Notes: generated by a model from the sequence alone, not told the origin. A stretch of 39,172 bases of DNA from an uncultured Shewanella sp. (GCF_947491715.1 NZ_CANLKR010000043.1:1-39172), one strand, 5' to 3'. Counted from the first letter of the stretch, positions 1 through 7,783 are shown. A program made the numbers and translations.

Positions 1-55
1 TTTCAATAATGCGCCTTGAATTAAGCCTTTTTACGGGCTCTGAAAACATGCACTT

Positions 56-895
56 TCAAGTGGTTTGGGTATATAATCCGTGGGTAAAATGGGTCGAGCT
101 TAGCTCAAAATCCAGTAAGTTATTTTTAACAAACTTTAAGCGTTCATTCACGACCGTCGTTTTCACTGTAAACTCAAAAAAACCACTCACCTTATGATGA
201 CTTCCAAACCAAATCGCCTCTGCTGAATACTGTAAACCGTGGGCAGAAATCACCGGCACTGCCTTCAAACGCGCTTTTTTAGACAACAGCTTATCCACCA
301 CCCAATCATCTAGTTCGAAATACTTATTAAAATGATAATCCCAATTCGCATCATAACCTGAATTTGAATAGGTCATTGTGCGCCAATCCGTTAAATTGGT
401 CATTTGCGAGCGACTTTGGCTATAGCTAATACTCGCGCCTAATGATGGGTTATTGGATACCGAGCCCGATAAACTTAAGCCCATGCCAGATGAGGTTGAC
501 ACTCTATCGGTGCCGTTTTGATTCTCAGGGCTGCGCTTATAAAGCATTAATCCCGCCGCACCTGCCGCCGTCACCTTGACTTCGGGTTTGACTTGTTTCA
601 GGAAAAAGCCTCTATCAACATCGGTATCTTGTGTTAATGTCGGATTCGCACTGCCAAAAGGGCTGACAAAGATACTGGTCCCTAATTCAGTGCGATAAGC
701 GGCAAATGAATAACCATGTATCACGTTTAATTTGGCATCATCTTGCTCAAATAAATATAAGTCGCTCATCACTATGGCCGAATAGCAAAGGTGTTCCGCT
801 TTTGCCTTGGCAGGACATGGATAGCCCACTTGCCCTATTAGACTGAATAAAAAAGCGAATAGAGCAGCAAACAACCTCAATAATCCTGTTTTCAT
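56..895 (-). CDS. Putative secreted beta-pore-forming toxin (leukocidin/hemolysin-like)
   Basis: A 279-residue protein with a clear Sec signal peptide (residues about 1-31: basic start, long hydrophobic core, AKA end), so it is probably exported. The mature part is rich in Ser, Thr, Asn, Tyr and Gly. A Gly/Ser-rich segment (about 135-160, with SLGASISYSQSRSQ) is followed by an aromatic segment (DWRTMTYSN, then WDYHFN). This resembles the stem and rim region of the staphylococcal alpha-hemolysin / Vibrio cytolysin superfamily, as do a GFF-L-x-P-E-V stretch near 91-100 and an FFEFTVKTT strand near the end. The match is by eye; another exported beta-sandwich protein is possible. It is monocistronic, reads leftward and ends inside the window. 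The first 55 bases of the window hold nothing I can assign. Confidence 0.45.
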   Translation of the reverse strand: MKTGLLRLFAALFAFLFSLIGQVGYPCPAKAKAEHLCYSAIVMSDLYLFEQDDAKLNVIHGYSFAAYRTELGTSIFVSPFGSANPTLTQDTDVDRGFFLKQVKPEVKVTAAGAAGLMLYKRSPENQNGTDRVSTSSGMGLSLSGSVSNNPSLGASISYSQSRSQMTNLTDWRTMTYSNSGYDANWDYHFNKYFELDDWVVDKLLSKKARLKAVPVISAHGLQYSAEAIWFGSHHKVSGFFEFTVKTTVVNERLKFVKNNLLDFELSSTHFTHGLYTQTT

Positions 896-1069
896 TCTTT
901 TATACTCAACTCATCTCTCAATCAGCCTCAACTCTCAAAGTGATGAAATTGACCACTTTTTAGCATGCCATTTTCAATTGTTTTTTAGCAAGTAAACCTA
1001 TGGTTTTGCCCCTTAGCCCAAGGACTTTGGTTAAGTGGCAAAGTCACGATTGACACTATCAGTATTATG

Positions 1070-2260
1070 TTAAAAGGACGGTTTTTGAAGGAAATTATCT
1101 TTATGCCCTAACTTTGCCCATTCCAAGTACTTTGATAGCTCATTTTCATTCAACTTGATAATTTCTTGTCTATCTTCCATTCTACTTTTTAATAAAAGTT
1201 GGTCATTAGCCTCAATTTTTTCTTGTTGATATACTAGATTCTGAAAATCATAAATTTGTTTAATTAATTCATATACTGGTCTCGAATGAATCCCTGTAAC
1301 GCGCTGAAAATTTATTGGTTCATTTATATCCTGTATCAGTTCAACTTCATTCAGATGTTGAAAAAATAGCTTCCCTTTACAGGCATCATTACTATTACTC
1401 GTGCCTATAGGAGGTGGAGGATCAGGATATTTTGACATTGTATTTCGAAGAAGATACGAATCACATAGATTGTAATCACCTTCAAAACCAGACTGAAATA
1501 TTTTACTATTTTTGTTAGCTTTATGTGGTCTATTCATTATTGGTTGATACAGGTGTATAGATGGTTTAATGATTTTTTTCTCGAGTAATGGGTGCTTGAC
1601 AGGCCTTGTTACCTCAAAGTTTGTAAAATGCATCATATTTGCATTATCCCCATCTAAAGAAGTATATCTAACTTTTGGATATGGAAATCCACAACGTTCT
1701 GAAAATAAGTAATCGTTTGATATGTTAATGATTAAAATATTATTTATTCTTAAACCAAAACAAGAAGGTTGGGAATGAAAAATTAATGAATCTACACCAA
1801 TTGCATTTAAACCAACCTCATTGCTTTCTATTGAGTAAATTGCAATCATTCGATCTTTCTTGCAAATCCTATTATTTATATAAAAATTGGGGTTAACACC
1901 TAAAGGGTTACCTTGAATCAACATGTAACCCAACCATAAGCCTATCCTAACTTTATCCAACCAATCCATTAAATCTGAATACTCAAAACTCGACAAACTT
2001 CCTCTGTTTAAAATAGTTTCTATATATTTTTTTGAACGATTCTCAATATCAGAATAATGATTATTACACTTCTCACAAGCAGGAAAGCAAAATCTATTCC
2101 AGCTATATTCTAACATTTTTCCATTCTTATAATTCAAACCAAACTTTACAGTTCGGCTTGGCTTACCTGTAAGACTCAATAGCCACTGAGGAAGAACATG
2201 TTCATTATTTTTATTTCGGGCTTTTTCCCCGCAGAAAATACAAGCTCTATTTTTACTCAT
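1070..2260 (-). CDS. Stand-alone HNH-type zinc endonuclease-like protein
   Basis: A 396-residue protein (ATG at 2260; a GTG one codon upstream is the alternative). The N-terminus has the layout of an HNH/zinc-finger nuclease: CIFCG (CxxC), then EHVLPQW about ten residues later, then CEKCNNHYS (CxxCN) and an S-x-x-E helix. The two CxxC pairs would bind zinc and EHVLP would supply the catalytic His region. The remaining roughly 310 residues have no motif I recognise; they are rich in Asn, Ile and Lys, and the gene is visibly more AT-rich than the core genes. Such single-gene HNH proteins are common in genomic islands, and a nuclease or defence role is an inference. There is no partner gene. A perfect 14-bp palindrome lies just upstream at 2305-2339. 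Confidence 0.6.
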   Translation of the reverse strand: MSKNRACIFCGEKARNKNNEHVLPQWLLSLTGKPSRTVKFGLNYKNGKMLEYSWNRFCFPACEKCNNHYSDIENRSKKYIETILNRGSLSSFEYSDLMDWLDKVRIGLWLGYMLIQGNPLGVNPNFYINNRICKKDRMIAIYSIESNEVGLNAIGVDSLIFHSQPSCFGLRINNILIINISNDYLFSERCGFPYPKVRYTSLDGDNANMMHFTNFEVTRPVKHPLLEKKIIKPSIHLYQPIMNRPHKANKNSKIFQSGFEGDYNLCDSYLLRNTMSKYPDPPPPIGTSNSNDACKGKLFFQHLNEVELIQDINEPINFQRVTGIHSRPVYELIKQIYDFQNLVYQQEKIEANDQLLLKSRMEDRQEIIKLNENELSKYLEWAKLGHKDNFLQKPSF

Positions 2261-2304
2261 CACTTATCACTCATTAACAAGCCAGTAAACTCTTTTATTA
2301 TAGC

Positions 2305-2339
2305 CCTACCAGTGATAAGGCTTTTTTATCACTGGTAGG
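2305..2339. repeat. Palindromic module-border repeat, copy A
   Basis: Perfect 14-bp inverted repeat: CCTACCAGTGATAA at 2305-2318 and TTATCACTGGTAGG at 2326-2339, with loop GGCTTTT. There is no T-run after the stem on either strand, so it is not a standard terminator. Related copies lie at 5523-5547 and 8710-8742. It sits between the HNH gene and the RNA-controlled region. Confidence 0.8.
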
Positions 2340-2463
2340 CCATACCTATCTGCACTAATGGCTTTTGAATTTCTCGATATGGCGGTAATTTCCACCTGAT
2401 TATTTGCTCAGAATAAAGTTAAATTAGCCGGAAACCTATAAAGTGTGTTAGTGTGGCATGTGT

Positions 2464-2556
2464 CACTACTGCTTAGTAGGGACTTCTTTTCTGTTCCGAA
2501 CTATCTCTCGGTGTTGCTTAGTCGCCCCCCCTGAGCCTTATAATAAGGCTTTATTT
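2464..2556 (+). promoter_or_regulatory. Riboswitch-like RNA element, copy 1 (unrecognised family)
   Basis: Seen directly: hairpin CACTAC/GTAGGG (2464-2469 with 2476-2481, one A-G mismatch) with loop TGCTTA; a 14-nt linker; hairpin CCGA/TCGG (2496-2499 with 2508-2511); a 13-nt linker; a run of seven C (2525-2531); then TGAGCCTTATAATAAGGCT. GCTTAG (2471-2476) can pair with CTGAGC (2531-2536) as a pseudoknot or long-range stem. AGCCTT (2534-2539) can instead pair with AAGGCT (2545-2550), which contains the Shine-Dalgarno AAGG eight bases before an ATG at 2557. The second copy at 5129-5225 on the other strand has the same order and the same linker lengths. That ribosome-site access is switched by a ligand is inferred from this architecture. 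Confidence 0.65.
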
Positions 2557-2772
2557 ATGTTAATTTTAAAAAAAGAATTAAAAAACATCTTCTATCTTTA
2601 TAGAATTGAAGGTATTGGAATCAACTATGATGCGGCTTATCCTGCACCTTGGACTCCGCTTTGTCATAAAGTCAGCCCTGTCCCGCCTAAAGACCTCGTT
2701 CAGGGACTGATACCCAAATATATTTTTCATTACAGCTCGATGAAACTGACTCATTTACAGAGACCACTATAA
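2557..2772 (+). CDS. Short hypothetical reading frame downstream of RNA copy 1
   Basis: A 71-codon frame beginning at the ATG eight bases after the AAGG Shine-Dalgarno of the RNA element. The frame is open further upstream, but that part is the RNA element itself, so 2557 is the credible start. The peptide starts MLILKKELKNIF and includes PAPWTPLCHK. I do not recognise it, and no membrane segment or domain is evident. It could be a real small protein, or the broken start of a longer gene once controlled by the RNA; the following 160 bp up to 2936 hold no continuation that I can see. The start-site architecture is convincing, the protein itself much less so. Confidence 0.35.
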   Translation: MLILKKELKNIFYLYRIEGIGINYDAAYPAPWTPLCHKVSPVPPKDLVQGLIPKYIFHYSSMKLTHLQRPL

Positions 2773-2936
2773 ATTATCTATTAAGGACGATTACTATAAA
2801 AACATTTACATGAAGAGGTTGAAGTGTCTATACCATTGATAATGAGCCGGTTTTTTTAAGATAGCGTCGAAAAATATTGGTTATTACTGTATTTTGAGCA
2901 GCCTCTCATTTGCTAAAACTGAGTTTCTTCACCATC

Positions 2937-3998
2937 TCAATATTTTAGGAAAAGTTTGTCCACGAAGGGGGAGGTCATGGCGAATAAGATACCGCCATAA
3001 GTTAAGTGGAATTCAATTTTTTCACCAACCTCTAAAATTTTTGAAGTCTCAACAACTAAATGATCACTTGTTGAGGAAACAATTGTTACGCCATTTGGAG
3101 GTTTGAGTCCAGCAATGCTAACATCTTGTCGACCTAAAGCAAGAATGGCTTGTGATACATCTCCTCTATCACATGTTTTTGGTGTTTCTCCAAAGGCGTT
3201 TAGTGCTTGCTGTCCCCAAGGTAGTGAGGGTTTTATTTTAGATTCAATGACTTCAGCTGTAAGTGTTATGAAGTCACAGAACAATCCTTCTATTTTGTCC
3301 TGATGTAACGCTTCTGTACCTAAAAAAACAGCTTCACCTAATCGAAGCTGGTTAACTCTTGTTTTACTGACGTTATTAAATGCCCAATTAAGCGTTGCAG
3401 AATTCCCTCCTGAAATAATGTCCAGTTGAATATCGAATTTTTTTTCTATTGCATCGGCTAAGTCTGACAGTTGAGACATATTGGTATTATCAGGGGAAAT
3501 GCCATATCGGCAGGCAAGGTTGGTTCCAATACCTTTCAAGATGATATTAGGTAAAAATATTATCTTTTCGATAAATGCCATAAGATCCTCGGTCATTAGC
3601 CCCTCACGTAAATCTCCAAGTTCCACCATAATAATGATGTCATGTATGACACCTAATTTATTCGCAGCACAAGAAAGGCCTTGAATTACTGATAGTTCAG
3701 TGTTGAGACTGATGCTGCAATACTGAATGACTTCAGTAACCTGACTTATCATTGGAGAACGGATCAACATGATTGGCTGGGTAATACCCGCACGCCTCAT
3801 TTTTCCAATATTTTCAACTCTGGAATCTGCAAGTATCGTCGCACCAGCATTGATAAGAACTTGAGCGATGATCGGGTGACCTAAACAAATCTTGGTCACC
3901 GGTATGACCATTATATTTTTGAGTCCAAGGCGATGAATAAGTGCTTTAGTGTTGTGGTAAATTTTGGAGCAGTCGATTGCTAACTGAGGGTAGCTCAT
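2937..3998 (-). CDS. PLP-dependent amino-acid racemase, alanine/ornithine racemase family
   Basis: A 353-residue fold-III (alanine racemase N-terminal barrel) PLP enzyme. The N-terminal LAIDCSKIYHNTKAL is the typical first strand and helix. Lys36 in VIPVTKICLG is the expected Schiff-base lysine. IMVELGDLREG (about 126-136), the SGGNSATLNW phosphate-binding stretch (about 196-205), RLGEAVFLGTE (about 219-229) and ALGRQD (about 292-297) follow the pattern of clostridial ornithine racemase. Such enzymes interconvert L and D forms of ornithine, alanine or related amino acids; the substrate here is unknown. The ATG overlaps the stop of the DUF1611 gene by four bases (ATGA), so translation is probably coupled and both fall under the upstream RNA element. 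The two proteins probably act in one D-amino-acid pathway. Confidence 0.85.
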   Translation of the reverse strand: MSYPQLAIDCSKIYHNTKALIHRLGLKNIMVIPVTKICLGHPIIAQVLINAGATILADSRVENIGKMRRAGITQPIMLIRSPMISQVTEVIQYCSISLNTELSVIQGLSCAANKLGVIHDIIIMVELGDLREGLMTEDLMAFIEKIIFLPNIILKGIGTNLACRYGISPDNTNMSQLSDLADAIEKKFDIQLDIISGGNSATLNWAFNNVSKTRVNQLRLGEAVFLGTEALHQDKIEGLFCDFITLTAEVIESKIKPSLPWGQQALNAFGETPKTCDRGDVSQAILALGRQDVSIAGLKPPNGVTIVSSTSDHLVVETSKILEVGEKIEFHLTYGGILFAMTSPFVDKLFLKY

Positions 3999-5128
3999 CC
4001 TTTAACAGTCATTTTGTTTTCTAAATTAGAAAAGGCAGATAACACCATACTGATTAGGCTACTCGAAGGTTGCGACAGCGCATCGGTGACAGGTAATCCT
4101 AATTGAGTAGCATAATCGTCAATTGATGCCGATATTTCATCGACAGGCATGTCTTCATGATTGAGTGTGACTCCAATAACGCAAGTATCAGAGAAGGTTT
4201 CAATCAGTTTTATCTCTGAAGCGACTGATGGCATCAGCATATTAGGAAAATCGACACGATTTATGCGTTTGGGCGAATGCTGTAAAATAACGCCAGTTGG
4301 ACAACTGCCTCGGAGTATAAATGCACTGGTAGAGAATGCTGGATGGCTTAATGCGCCTTGACCTTCAATGATTATTACATCAGGTTTTTCTATTTTATAT
4401 GCTTCTAAGATAACGGATTCTAATTCGCCTGCACAAAACTGAGAAGGTACGGCATCTAAAGCAACACAGTAGGCTGAACCCTGAATTATGCCAGTTTGTC
4501 CGGTTGCAATCATCACCGCATTAATCCCTTTCTTTCTAAGCGTTGCGGTTAATATTGTCGCGGTCGTTCGTTTCCCTATTGCGCAATCTGTTCCTAAAAT
4601 CGCAATGCGTGGGCATTTCACATCGTGAATATTACCGCTAAATGTGTTTAAGTTTTCTTTGCTTTTAGGTTTACGGATGTCAAAAATGGTTACGTTATTT
4701 CTTTGGCTGGCTTCCACAAATTTGGGATCATCACTTAAGAATTCGTGTAATCCATTAACAATATTCATCTTCAATGACATTGCAGCAAGAATAATAGATT
4801 TTTCAGCATTAGATAAAACACCGCTCGAAGGAGCGATACCAAAAATAAAGTAATCCGGCATGGTTTCGGAAAACTCAGTTGCTTCCATCATATTAGCGAC
4901 AATGGGAATATTATTCTTTTCTTCTCCGAGTACTTCTCCGGAATTTAGTCCCGCCATTTCACTATCAATGACTGATAATATTCGGTACTTTTGTGAGGAT
5001 CTGACAAGGCCGTTAGCTGTCTTGCCATCTGTTTTTCCAAACTGACCTTCGCAATAAATGATTGCAGTGGGTATATTAAGCGAGGTTTTCTTCAAAGGAA
5101 TGACGTTTGATTTTACTAGTTTTAACAT
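3995..5128 (-). CDS. DUF1611 family protein (DgcN-like putative D-amino-acid N-acyltransferase)
   Basis: A 377-residue protein of the DUF1611 family. An N-terminal Rossmann-like part (about 18-170, with GIAPSSGVL near 97-104) is followed by a P-loop domain. Its nucleotide-binding loop is GTDCAIGKRTT (179-189), with GQTGIIQGS (210-218) and IIEGQGALSHPA (253-264), all hallmark stretches of the family. Some members, called DgcN, have been described as D-glutamate N-acetyltransferases acting with a racemase in D-glutamate catabolism; applying that here is an inference from family and neighbour. It is first in a two-gene operon and overlaps the racemase gene by four bases. The ATG at 5128 is preceded by AGG with seven bases between, and that AGG lies within the switchable hairpin of the RNA element upstream. 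Confidence 0.8.
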   Translation of the reverse strand: MLKLVKSNVIPLKKTSLNIPTAIIYCEGQFGKTDGKTANGLVRSSQKYRILSVIDSEMAGLNSGEVLGEEKNNIPIVANMMEATEFSETMPDYFIFGIAPSSGVLSNAEKSIILAAMSLKMNIVNGLHEFLSDDPKFVEASQRNNVTIFDIRKPKSKENLNTFSGNIHDVKCPRIAILGTDCAIGKRTTATILTATLRKKGINAVMIATGQTGIIQGSAYCVALDAVPSQFCAGELESVILEAYKIEKPDVIIIEGQGALSHPAFSTSAFILRGSCPTGVILQHSPKRINRVDFPNMLMPSVASEIKLIETFSDTCVIGVTLNHEDMPVDEISASIDDYATQLGLPVTDALSQPSSSLISMVLSAFSNLENKMTVKG

Positions 5129-5225
5129 TGTTTAGCCTAATGATATAAGGCTTAGGGGGGCAGCTATAGAGTGCCGATATGTCACATCGGAAAAGTACAA
5201 GAGTCCCTACTAAGCGGTAGGGCGA
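5129..5225 (-). promoter_or_regulatory. Riboswitch-like RNA element, copy 2, in the leader of the DUF1611-racemase operon
   Basis: Read on the minus strand: hairpin CCCTAC/GTAGGG (5222-5217 with 5210-5205, six perfect pairs) with loop CGCTTA; a 14-nt linker; hairpin CCGAT/ATCGG (5190-5186 with 5178-5174); a 13-nt linker; six C (5160-5155); then TAAGCCT. GCTTAG (5215-5210) is complementary to CTAAGC (5155-5150). AGCCT (5152-5148) can instead pair with AGGCT (5138-5134), which contains the Shine-Dalgarno of the DUF1611 gene. The two pairings share bases and are mutually exclusive, as expected of a translational switch. If the first pairing is the bound state, binding would free the ribosome site (an ON switch). 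I do not recognise it as a known riboswitch class. Confidence 0.7.
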
Positions 5226-5522
5226 GAAGCAGTTTAACATACTTATTATGTATATTGTGAATTTAGATTGAAGTAGCAAATTAGAGTATAAGTAGATGAA
5301 TCATTGAATTTATTTTTAAGGCGTATTTTTGAGATATGTAGAGTCAATATTCTGGAGTCTTTCCCCCTGTGCTAGGGTATTTGTAAGTTTCTAAAAACGT
5401 ACTTTTTTACTCTACATTAGAAGTTGGTAAAGAAGAGAGGAATTTAAGCAATGTTATCATCAATAAAAGGCTAGGCCGTCGGTGGCTGGGGCGGCGTGAG
5501 AATTGGTGTGGTTAATTAATCT

Positions 5523-5547
5523 CTACCCGTGATAACTGGTTTTATCA
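5523..5547. repeat. Palindromic module-border repeat, copy B (degenerate)
   Basis: CTACCCGTGATAA (5523-5535) followed by TTATCAC (5541-5547). The outer left arm matches copies A and C with one change, and the inner 7 bp GTGATAA/TTATCAC are intact, but the right outer arm (GGTAG) is lost. It lies between the lipase module and the DUF1611 operon. Confidence 0.55.
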
Positions 5548-5816
5548 CTGCTTCAATAACTAAAATCTACCTTTCAACTTTGCGACACAACCCCCAGTTT
5601 TATCACTTTTTACTAATAATGCTTGCATTAACAAAGTATTAGCTGTATTGCTGTTTCTTTTTTCATTAACAAAGGATTGTGATGAGTTGTAGATAAAGCG
5701 TGGCTTGGATTGATTTTCTTGCCTGTGGCGCCCCTCACATTTTATTCTTACGAAGAAGAAATATTTAAATCGCAGCTTAGGGATTATTTACGTGGAAATG
5801 AACTTTGATTGCTAGT

Positions 5817-5840
5817 CTCCCTGCATTGGAGGGCAGGGAG
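5817..5840. repeat. Perfect 8-bp hairpin with a TCCCTG core
   Basis: CTCCCTGC (5817-5824) and GCAGGGAG (5833-5840) are perfect inverted repeats around an 8-nt loop. No T-run follows on either strand, so a terminator role is unlikely. The TCCCTG core recalls motifs at 8985-9014 and in the right-hand noncoding region. Confidence 0.5.
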
Positions 5841-5918
5841 GATGTCAAACTAGCGTCAGCGACACATGTGATGCCTCGAAACATGCATTTAAGTATCACT
5901 TACAATTTAACTATTAGT

Positions 5919-6233
5919 TTATTTGCTATTCCCTATAGCAATAAAGTTGAATGGAAGACTTTTGCTAACACTAGACATATTTGAAATGGATATGTGACAC
6001 TCCGTATTCGTTATATTGTGCACAGACGCAACTGCGCAATAGCTATCTTTATGTTGAGAGCAATCAACTGTTGCGACGACGACGACGCTATCTGTAAATA
6101 GATTAGTATTGAACCAAAGGTGATAAAGGCCAGTTTGAGTATCAGTATCACAACCAAAGTTTCCAGAGTGACACGTGTTGGAGTCGATTGTGCCATCACC
6201 ATTGATCCTTCCATATGCTACGATCTGCTGCAT
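5919..6233 (-). CDS. Small protein homologous to the N-terminal domain of the adjacent lipase
   Basis: A 104-residue protein. The start is the ATG at 6233 because a GGGAAA ribosome site lies four bases upstream; an ATG at 6278 lacks one. The stop of the lipase gene is inside this start region (16-base overlap), so translation is probably coupled. The sequence follows the same plan as residues 1-97 of the lipase: a GRINGDGTI start (lipase: GSVNSKGNI), a SVVVVATVD strand (lipase: PMVIVTTSD), an AVASVHNITN strand (lipase: AASIHNCSG) and a final PFNFIAIG (lipase: GFSFIIL). This all-beta pattern resembles the small modules at the ends of phage tail-fibre and surface proteins. There is no signal peptide. 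A receptor-binding, assembly or immunity role is inference only. Confidence 0.75.
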   Translation of the reverse strand: MQQIVAYGRINGDGTIDSNTCHSGNFGCDTDTQTGLYHLWFNTNLFTDSVVVVATVDCSQHKDSYCAVASVHNITNTECHISISNMSSVSKSLPFNFIAIGNSK

Positions 6234-7783
6234 GATATTTCCCTTTTTTCTATTGTGGTTGGTTTGGTTTTTCCCCAATGTTGAATTTGCCTTTTCATTC
6301 CCGCACCAATAGTTGCATCACCTTCAACAAATATCTTACTGTATAAATCGTAATTGCTTATACATTGATCATAGTTTACAACTAATGGTTCTAAAATACC
6401 CTTTATAATATTATCAATGTAGTGGCATTCTAAAGGATTCCCTAGTTTTTCTTTGAAAACAAATCGATTATCGGATCTTGTTAATGTGGGAACAGGGTCC
6501 GTTCCTACAGAGAAATTAATCACGTTTTTATATGACATATAACTGCCGTGTTCAAACTTAATTGCGTTTGCAGGTGCACTAATAGTTCTTGCTAATAAAC
6601 CAGTTTCTATTGCGCCCCGACATGCTAGCCCCCCACCTAGCGAGTGGCCAGTAAGAACTACATTGAACTCCCCGAAACCATTTGTCGGTTCGTTATAACC
6701 ACAAACGTAAGATGACTCATTTGCAGGATATCTCTTTAATACACGCTGAACGAAATTATAGCAGTTACCAACGAGTTTGTGGATTTCCGTTCCTCTGTGA
6801 TCTACCACCCATATAATATCTATAAGAGTGTGAAGCCAATTATCTGTGCCTTCAAATGCAATTATAATTTCCTCTTCTAAATCCAGTTCAGGGACAGCAG
6901 GAACCCTAATTGCTATACCATTTGGGGTAAGTTTATCAAAATTTATATGATCAATTACCTCGATTTTATTGTCGAATGTCATCAGTTTTAGGAATAAATC
7001 GCTATCTTGTTCTGTAGATTGGATGTGAAGATCTTCAATACTTGTTGAATAGGCTAACTTGGAGCAGTATGCATATCTCAATATGTTCGCAAAGTTTATT
7101 GTATCCCAGGCATCATTGGGAGTTGGATCTACTATTTCAGCAATTAGGGGGTACATGTATCCAAAAGAATTTTCATATGCTGCGTAACTGAAATATGAAA
7201 AGTTCTTGTCAGGGTATCGAGCCTCAATGCTATGCTTGGCTAATTTAGGTAAATCTGATTGTTTAATATGTGTCGATTTTCCTAATAGGTTTGTAATATA
7301 GAAATACGAATCGCTTCTGAATGTACCTATACTGCTTGTTCTTTCCTGATTGATCCATAATCCACAACCCTCTGAGTTAGAAATAGGAAGGCCCCAGTTA
7401 ACTTTTACTAATTCATTAAGAGTTGGATAACTATCTTCTTCTGGCTTTAGAATGCCATAAGTAATTATATAGCAGTGGTTATCGTAATGAGTAAGAATAA
7501 TGAAACTAAAACCAGAATCGGACACCGAACCGTTTGCTGATTGCGTCGACACTGTGAAACCTTTTCCGGAGCAATTGTGTATGGAAGCTGCGACAGAAGA
7601 ATTGTCACTGCTTGTATCAGAAGTAGTGACAATAACCATAGGTTCTTTTTTGCAATCATATCCACTAATTTGAATAGAGTATTGTCCTTTTTCAATTCTG
7701 CTGGATGTGATCGTAATAATTCCTGATTCTGTTATGGATTCAATATTACCTTTACTATTTACACTTCCGTTTATTATTATCAT
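6218..7783 (-). CDS. Class 3 lipase with N-terminal tail-fibre-like beta domain
   Basis: A 521-residue protein in two parts. Residues 1-97 form the small beta module shared with the downstream protein. From about 225 to 455 lies an alpha/beta-hydrolase of lipase class 3: IIIAFEGTD (307-314, oxyanion strand), VLTGHSLGGG (376-385, nucleophile Ser381), VGTDPVPTL (426-434, acid Asp429) and a likely catalytic His454. It should hydrolyse acylglycerols or phospholipids. No signal peptide or membrane segment is seen, so it would act in the cytoplasm or leave by a non-Sec route. The ATG at 7783 is preceded by GGA at about eight bases. An N-terminal binding or delivery domain on a lipase with small companion genes recalls effector-type lipases, but no secretion gene is present in the window. 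Confidence 0.85.
   Translation of the reverse strand: MIIINGSVNSKGNIESITESGIITITSSRIEKGQYSIQISGYDCKKEPMVIVTTSDTSSDNSSVAASIHNCSGKGFTVSTQSANGSVSDSGFSFIILTHYDNHCYIITYGILKPEEDSYPTLNELVKVNWGLPISNSEGCGLWINQERTSSIGTFRSDSYFYITNLLGKSTHIKQSDLPKLAKHSIEARYPDKNFSYFSYAAYENSFGYMYPLIAEIVDPTPNDAWDTINFANILRYAYCSKLAYSTSIEDLHIQSTEQDSDLFLKLMTFDNKIEVIDHINFDKLTPNGIAIRVPAVPELDLEEEIIIAFEGTDNWLHTLIDIIWVVDHRGTEIHKLVGNCYNFVQRVLKRYPANESSYVCGYNEPTNGFGEFNVVLTGHSLGGGLACRGAIETGLLARTISAPANAIKFEHGSYMSYKNVINFSVGTDPVPTLTRSDNRFVFKEKLGNPLECHYIDNIIKGILEPLVVNYDQCISNYDLYSKIFVEGDATIGAGMKRQIQHWGKTKPTTIEKREISCSRS

Larger units (their letters stand above)
5226..5918. other. About 690 bp between modules without a convincing gene
   Basis: The part next to 5226 should contain the promoter of the DUF1611 operon, but I see no clear -35/-10 pair. 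Identifiable items are the degenerate palindrome copy B (5523-5547) and a perfect 8-bp hairpin (5817-5840). An open stretch at 5686-5808 (40 codons on the plus strand, no good start) could be the tail of a lost gene. No RNA gene is seen. Confidence 0.5.

Noticed and set aside
2464..5225. The inverted RNA-like elements as terminal inverted repeats of a transposon carrying the DUF1611-racemase operon
   Set aside because: There is no transposase, and no target duplication is evident. Conservation tracks pairing and start-codon spacing, and both copies end correctly at a ribosome site. Kept only as an alternative explanation.
5686..5808. Plus-strand open stretch of 40 codons ending FKSQLRDYLRGNEL
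   Set aside because: It has no credible start or ribosome site, though the composition looks protein-like. It could be the tail of a lost gene, but the evidence is too thin for a feature.
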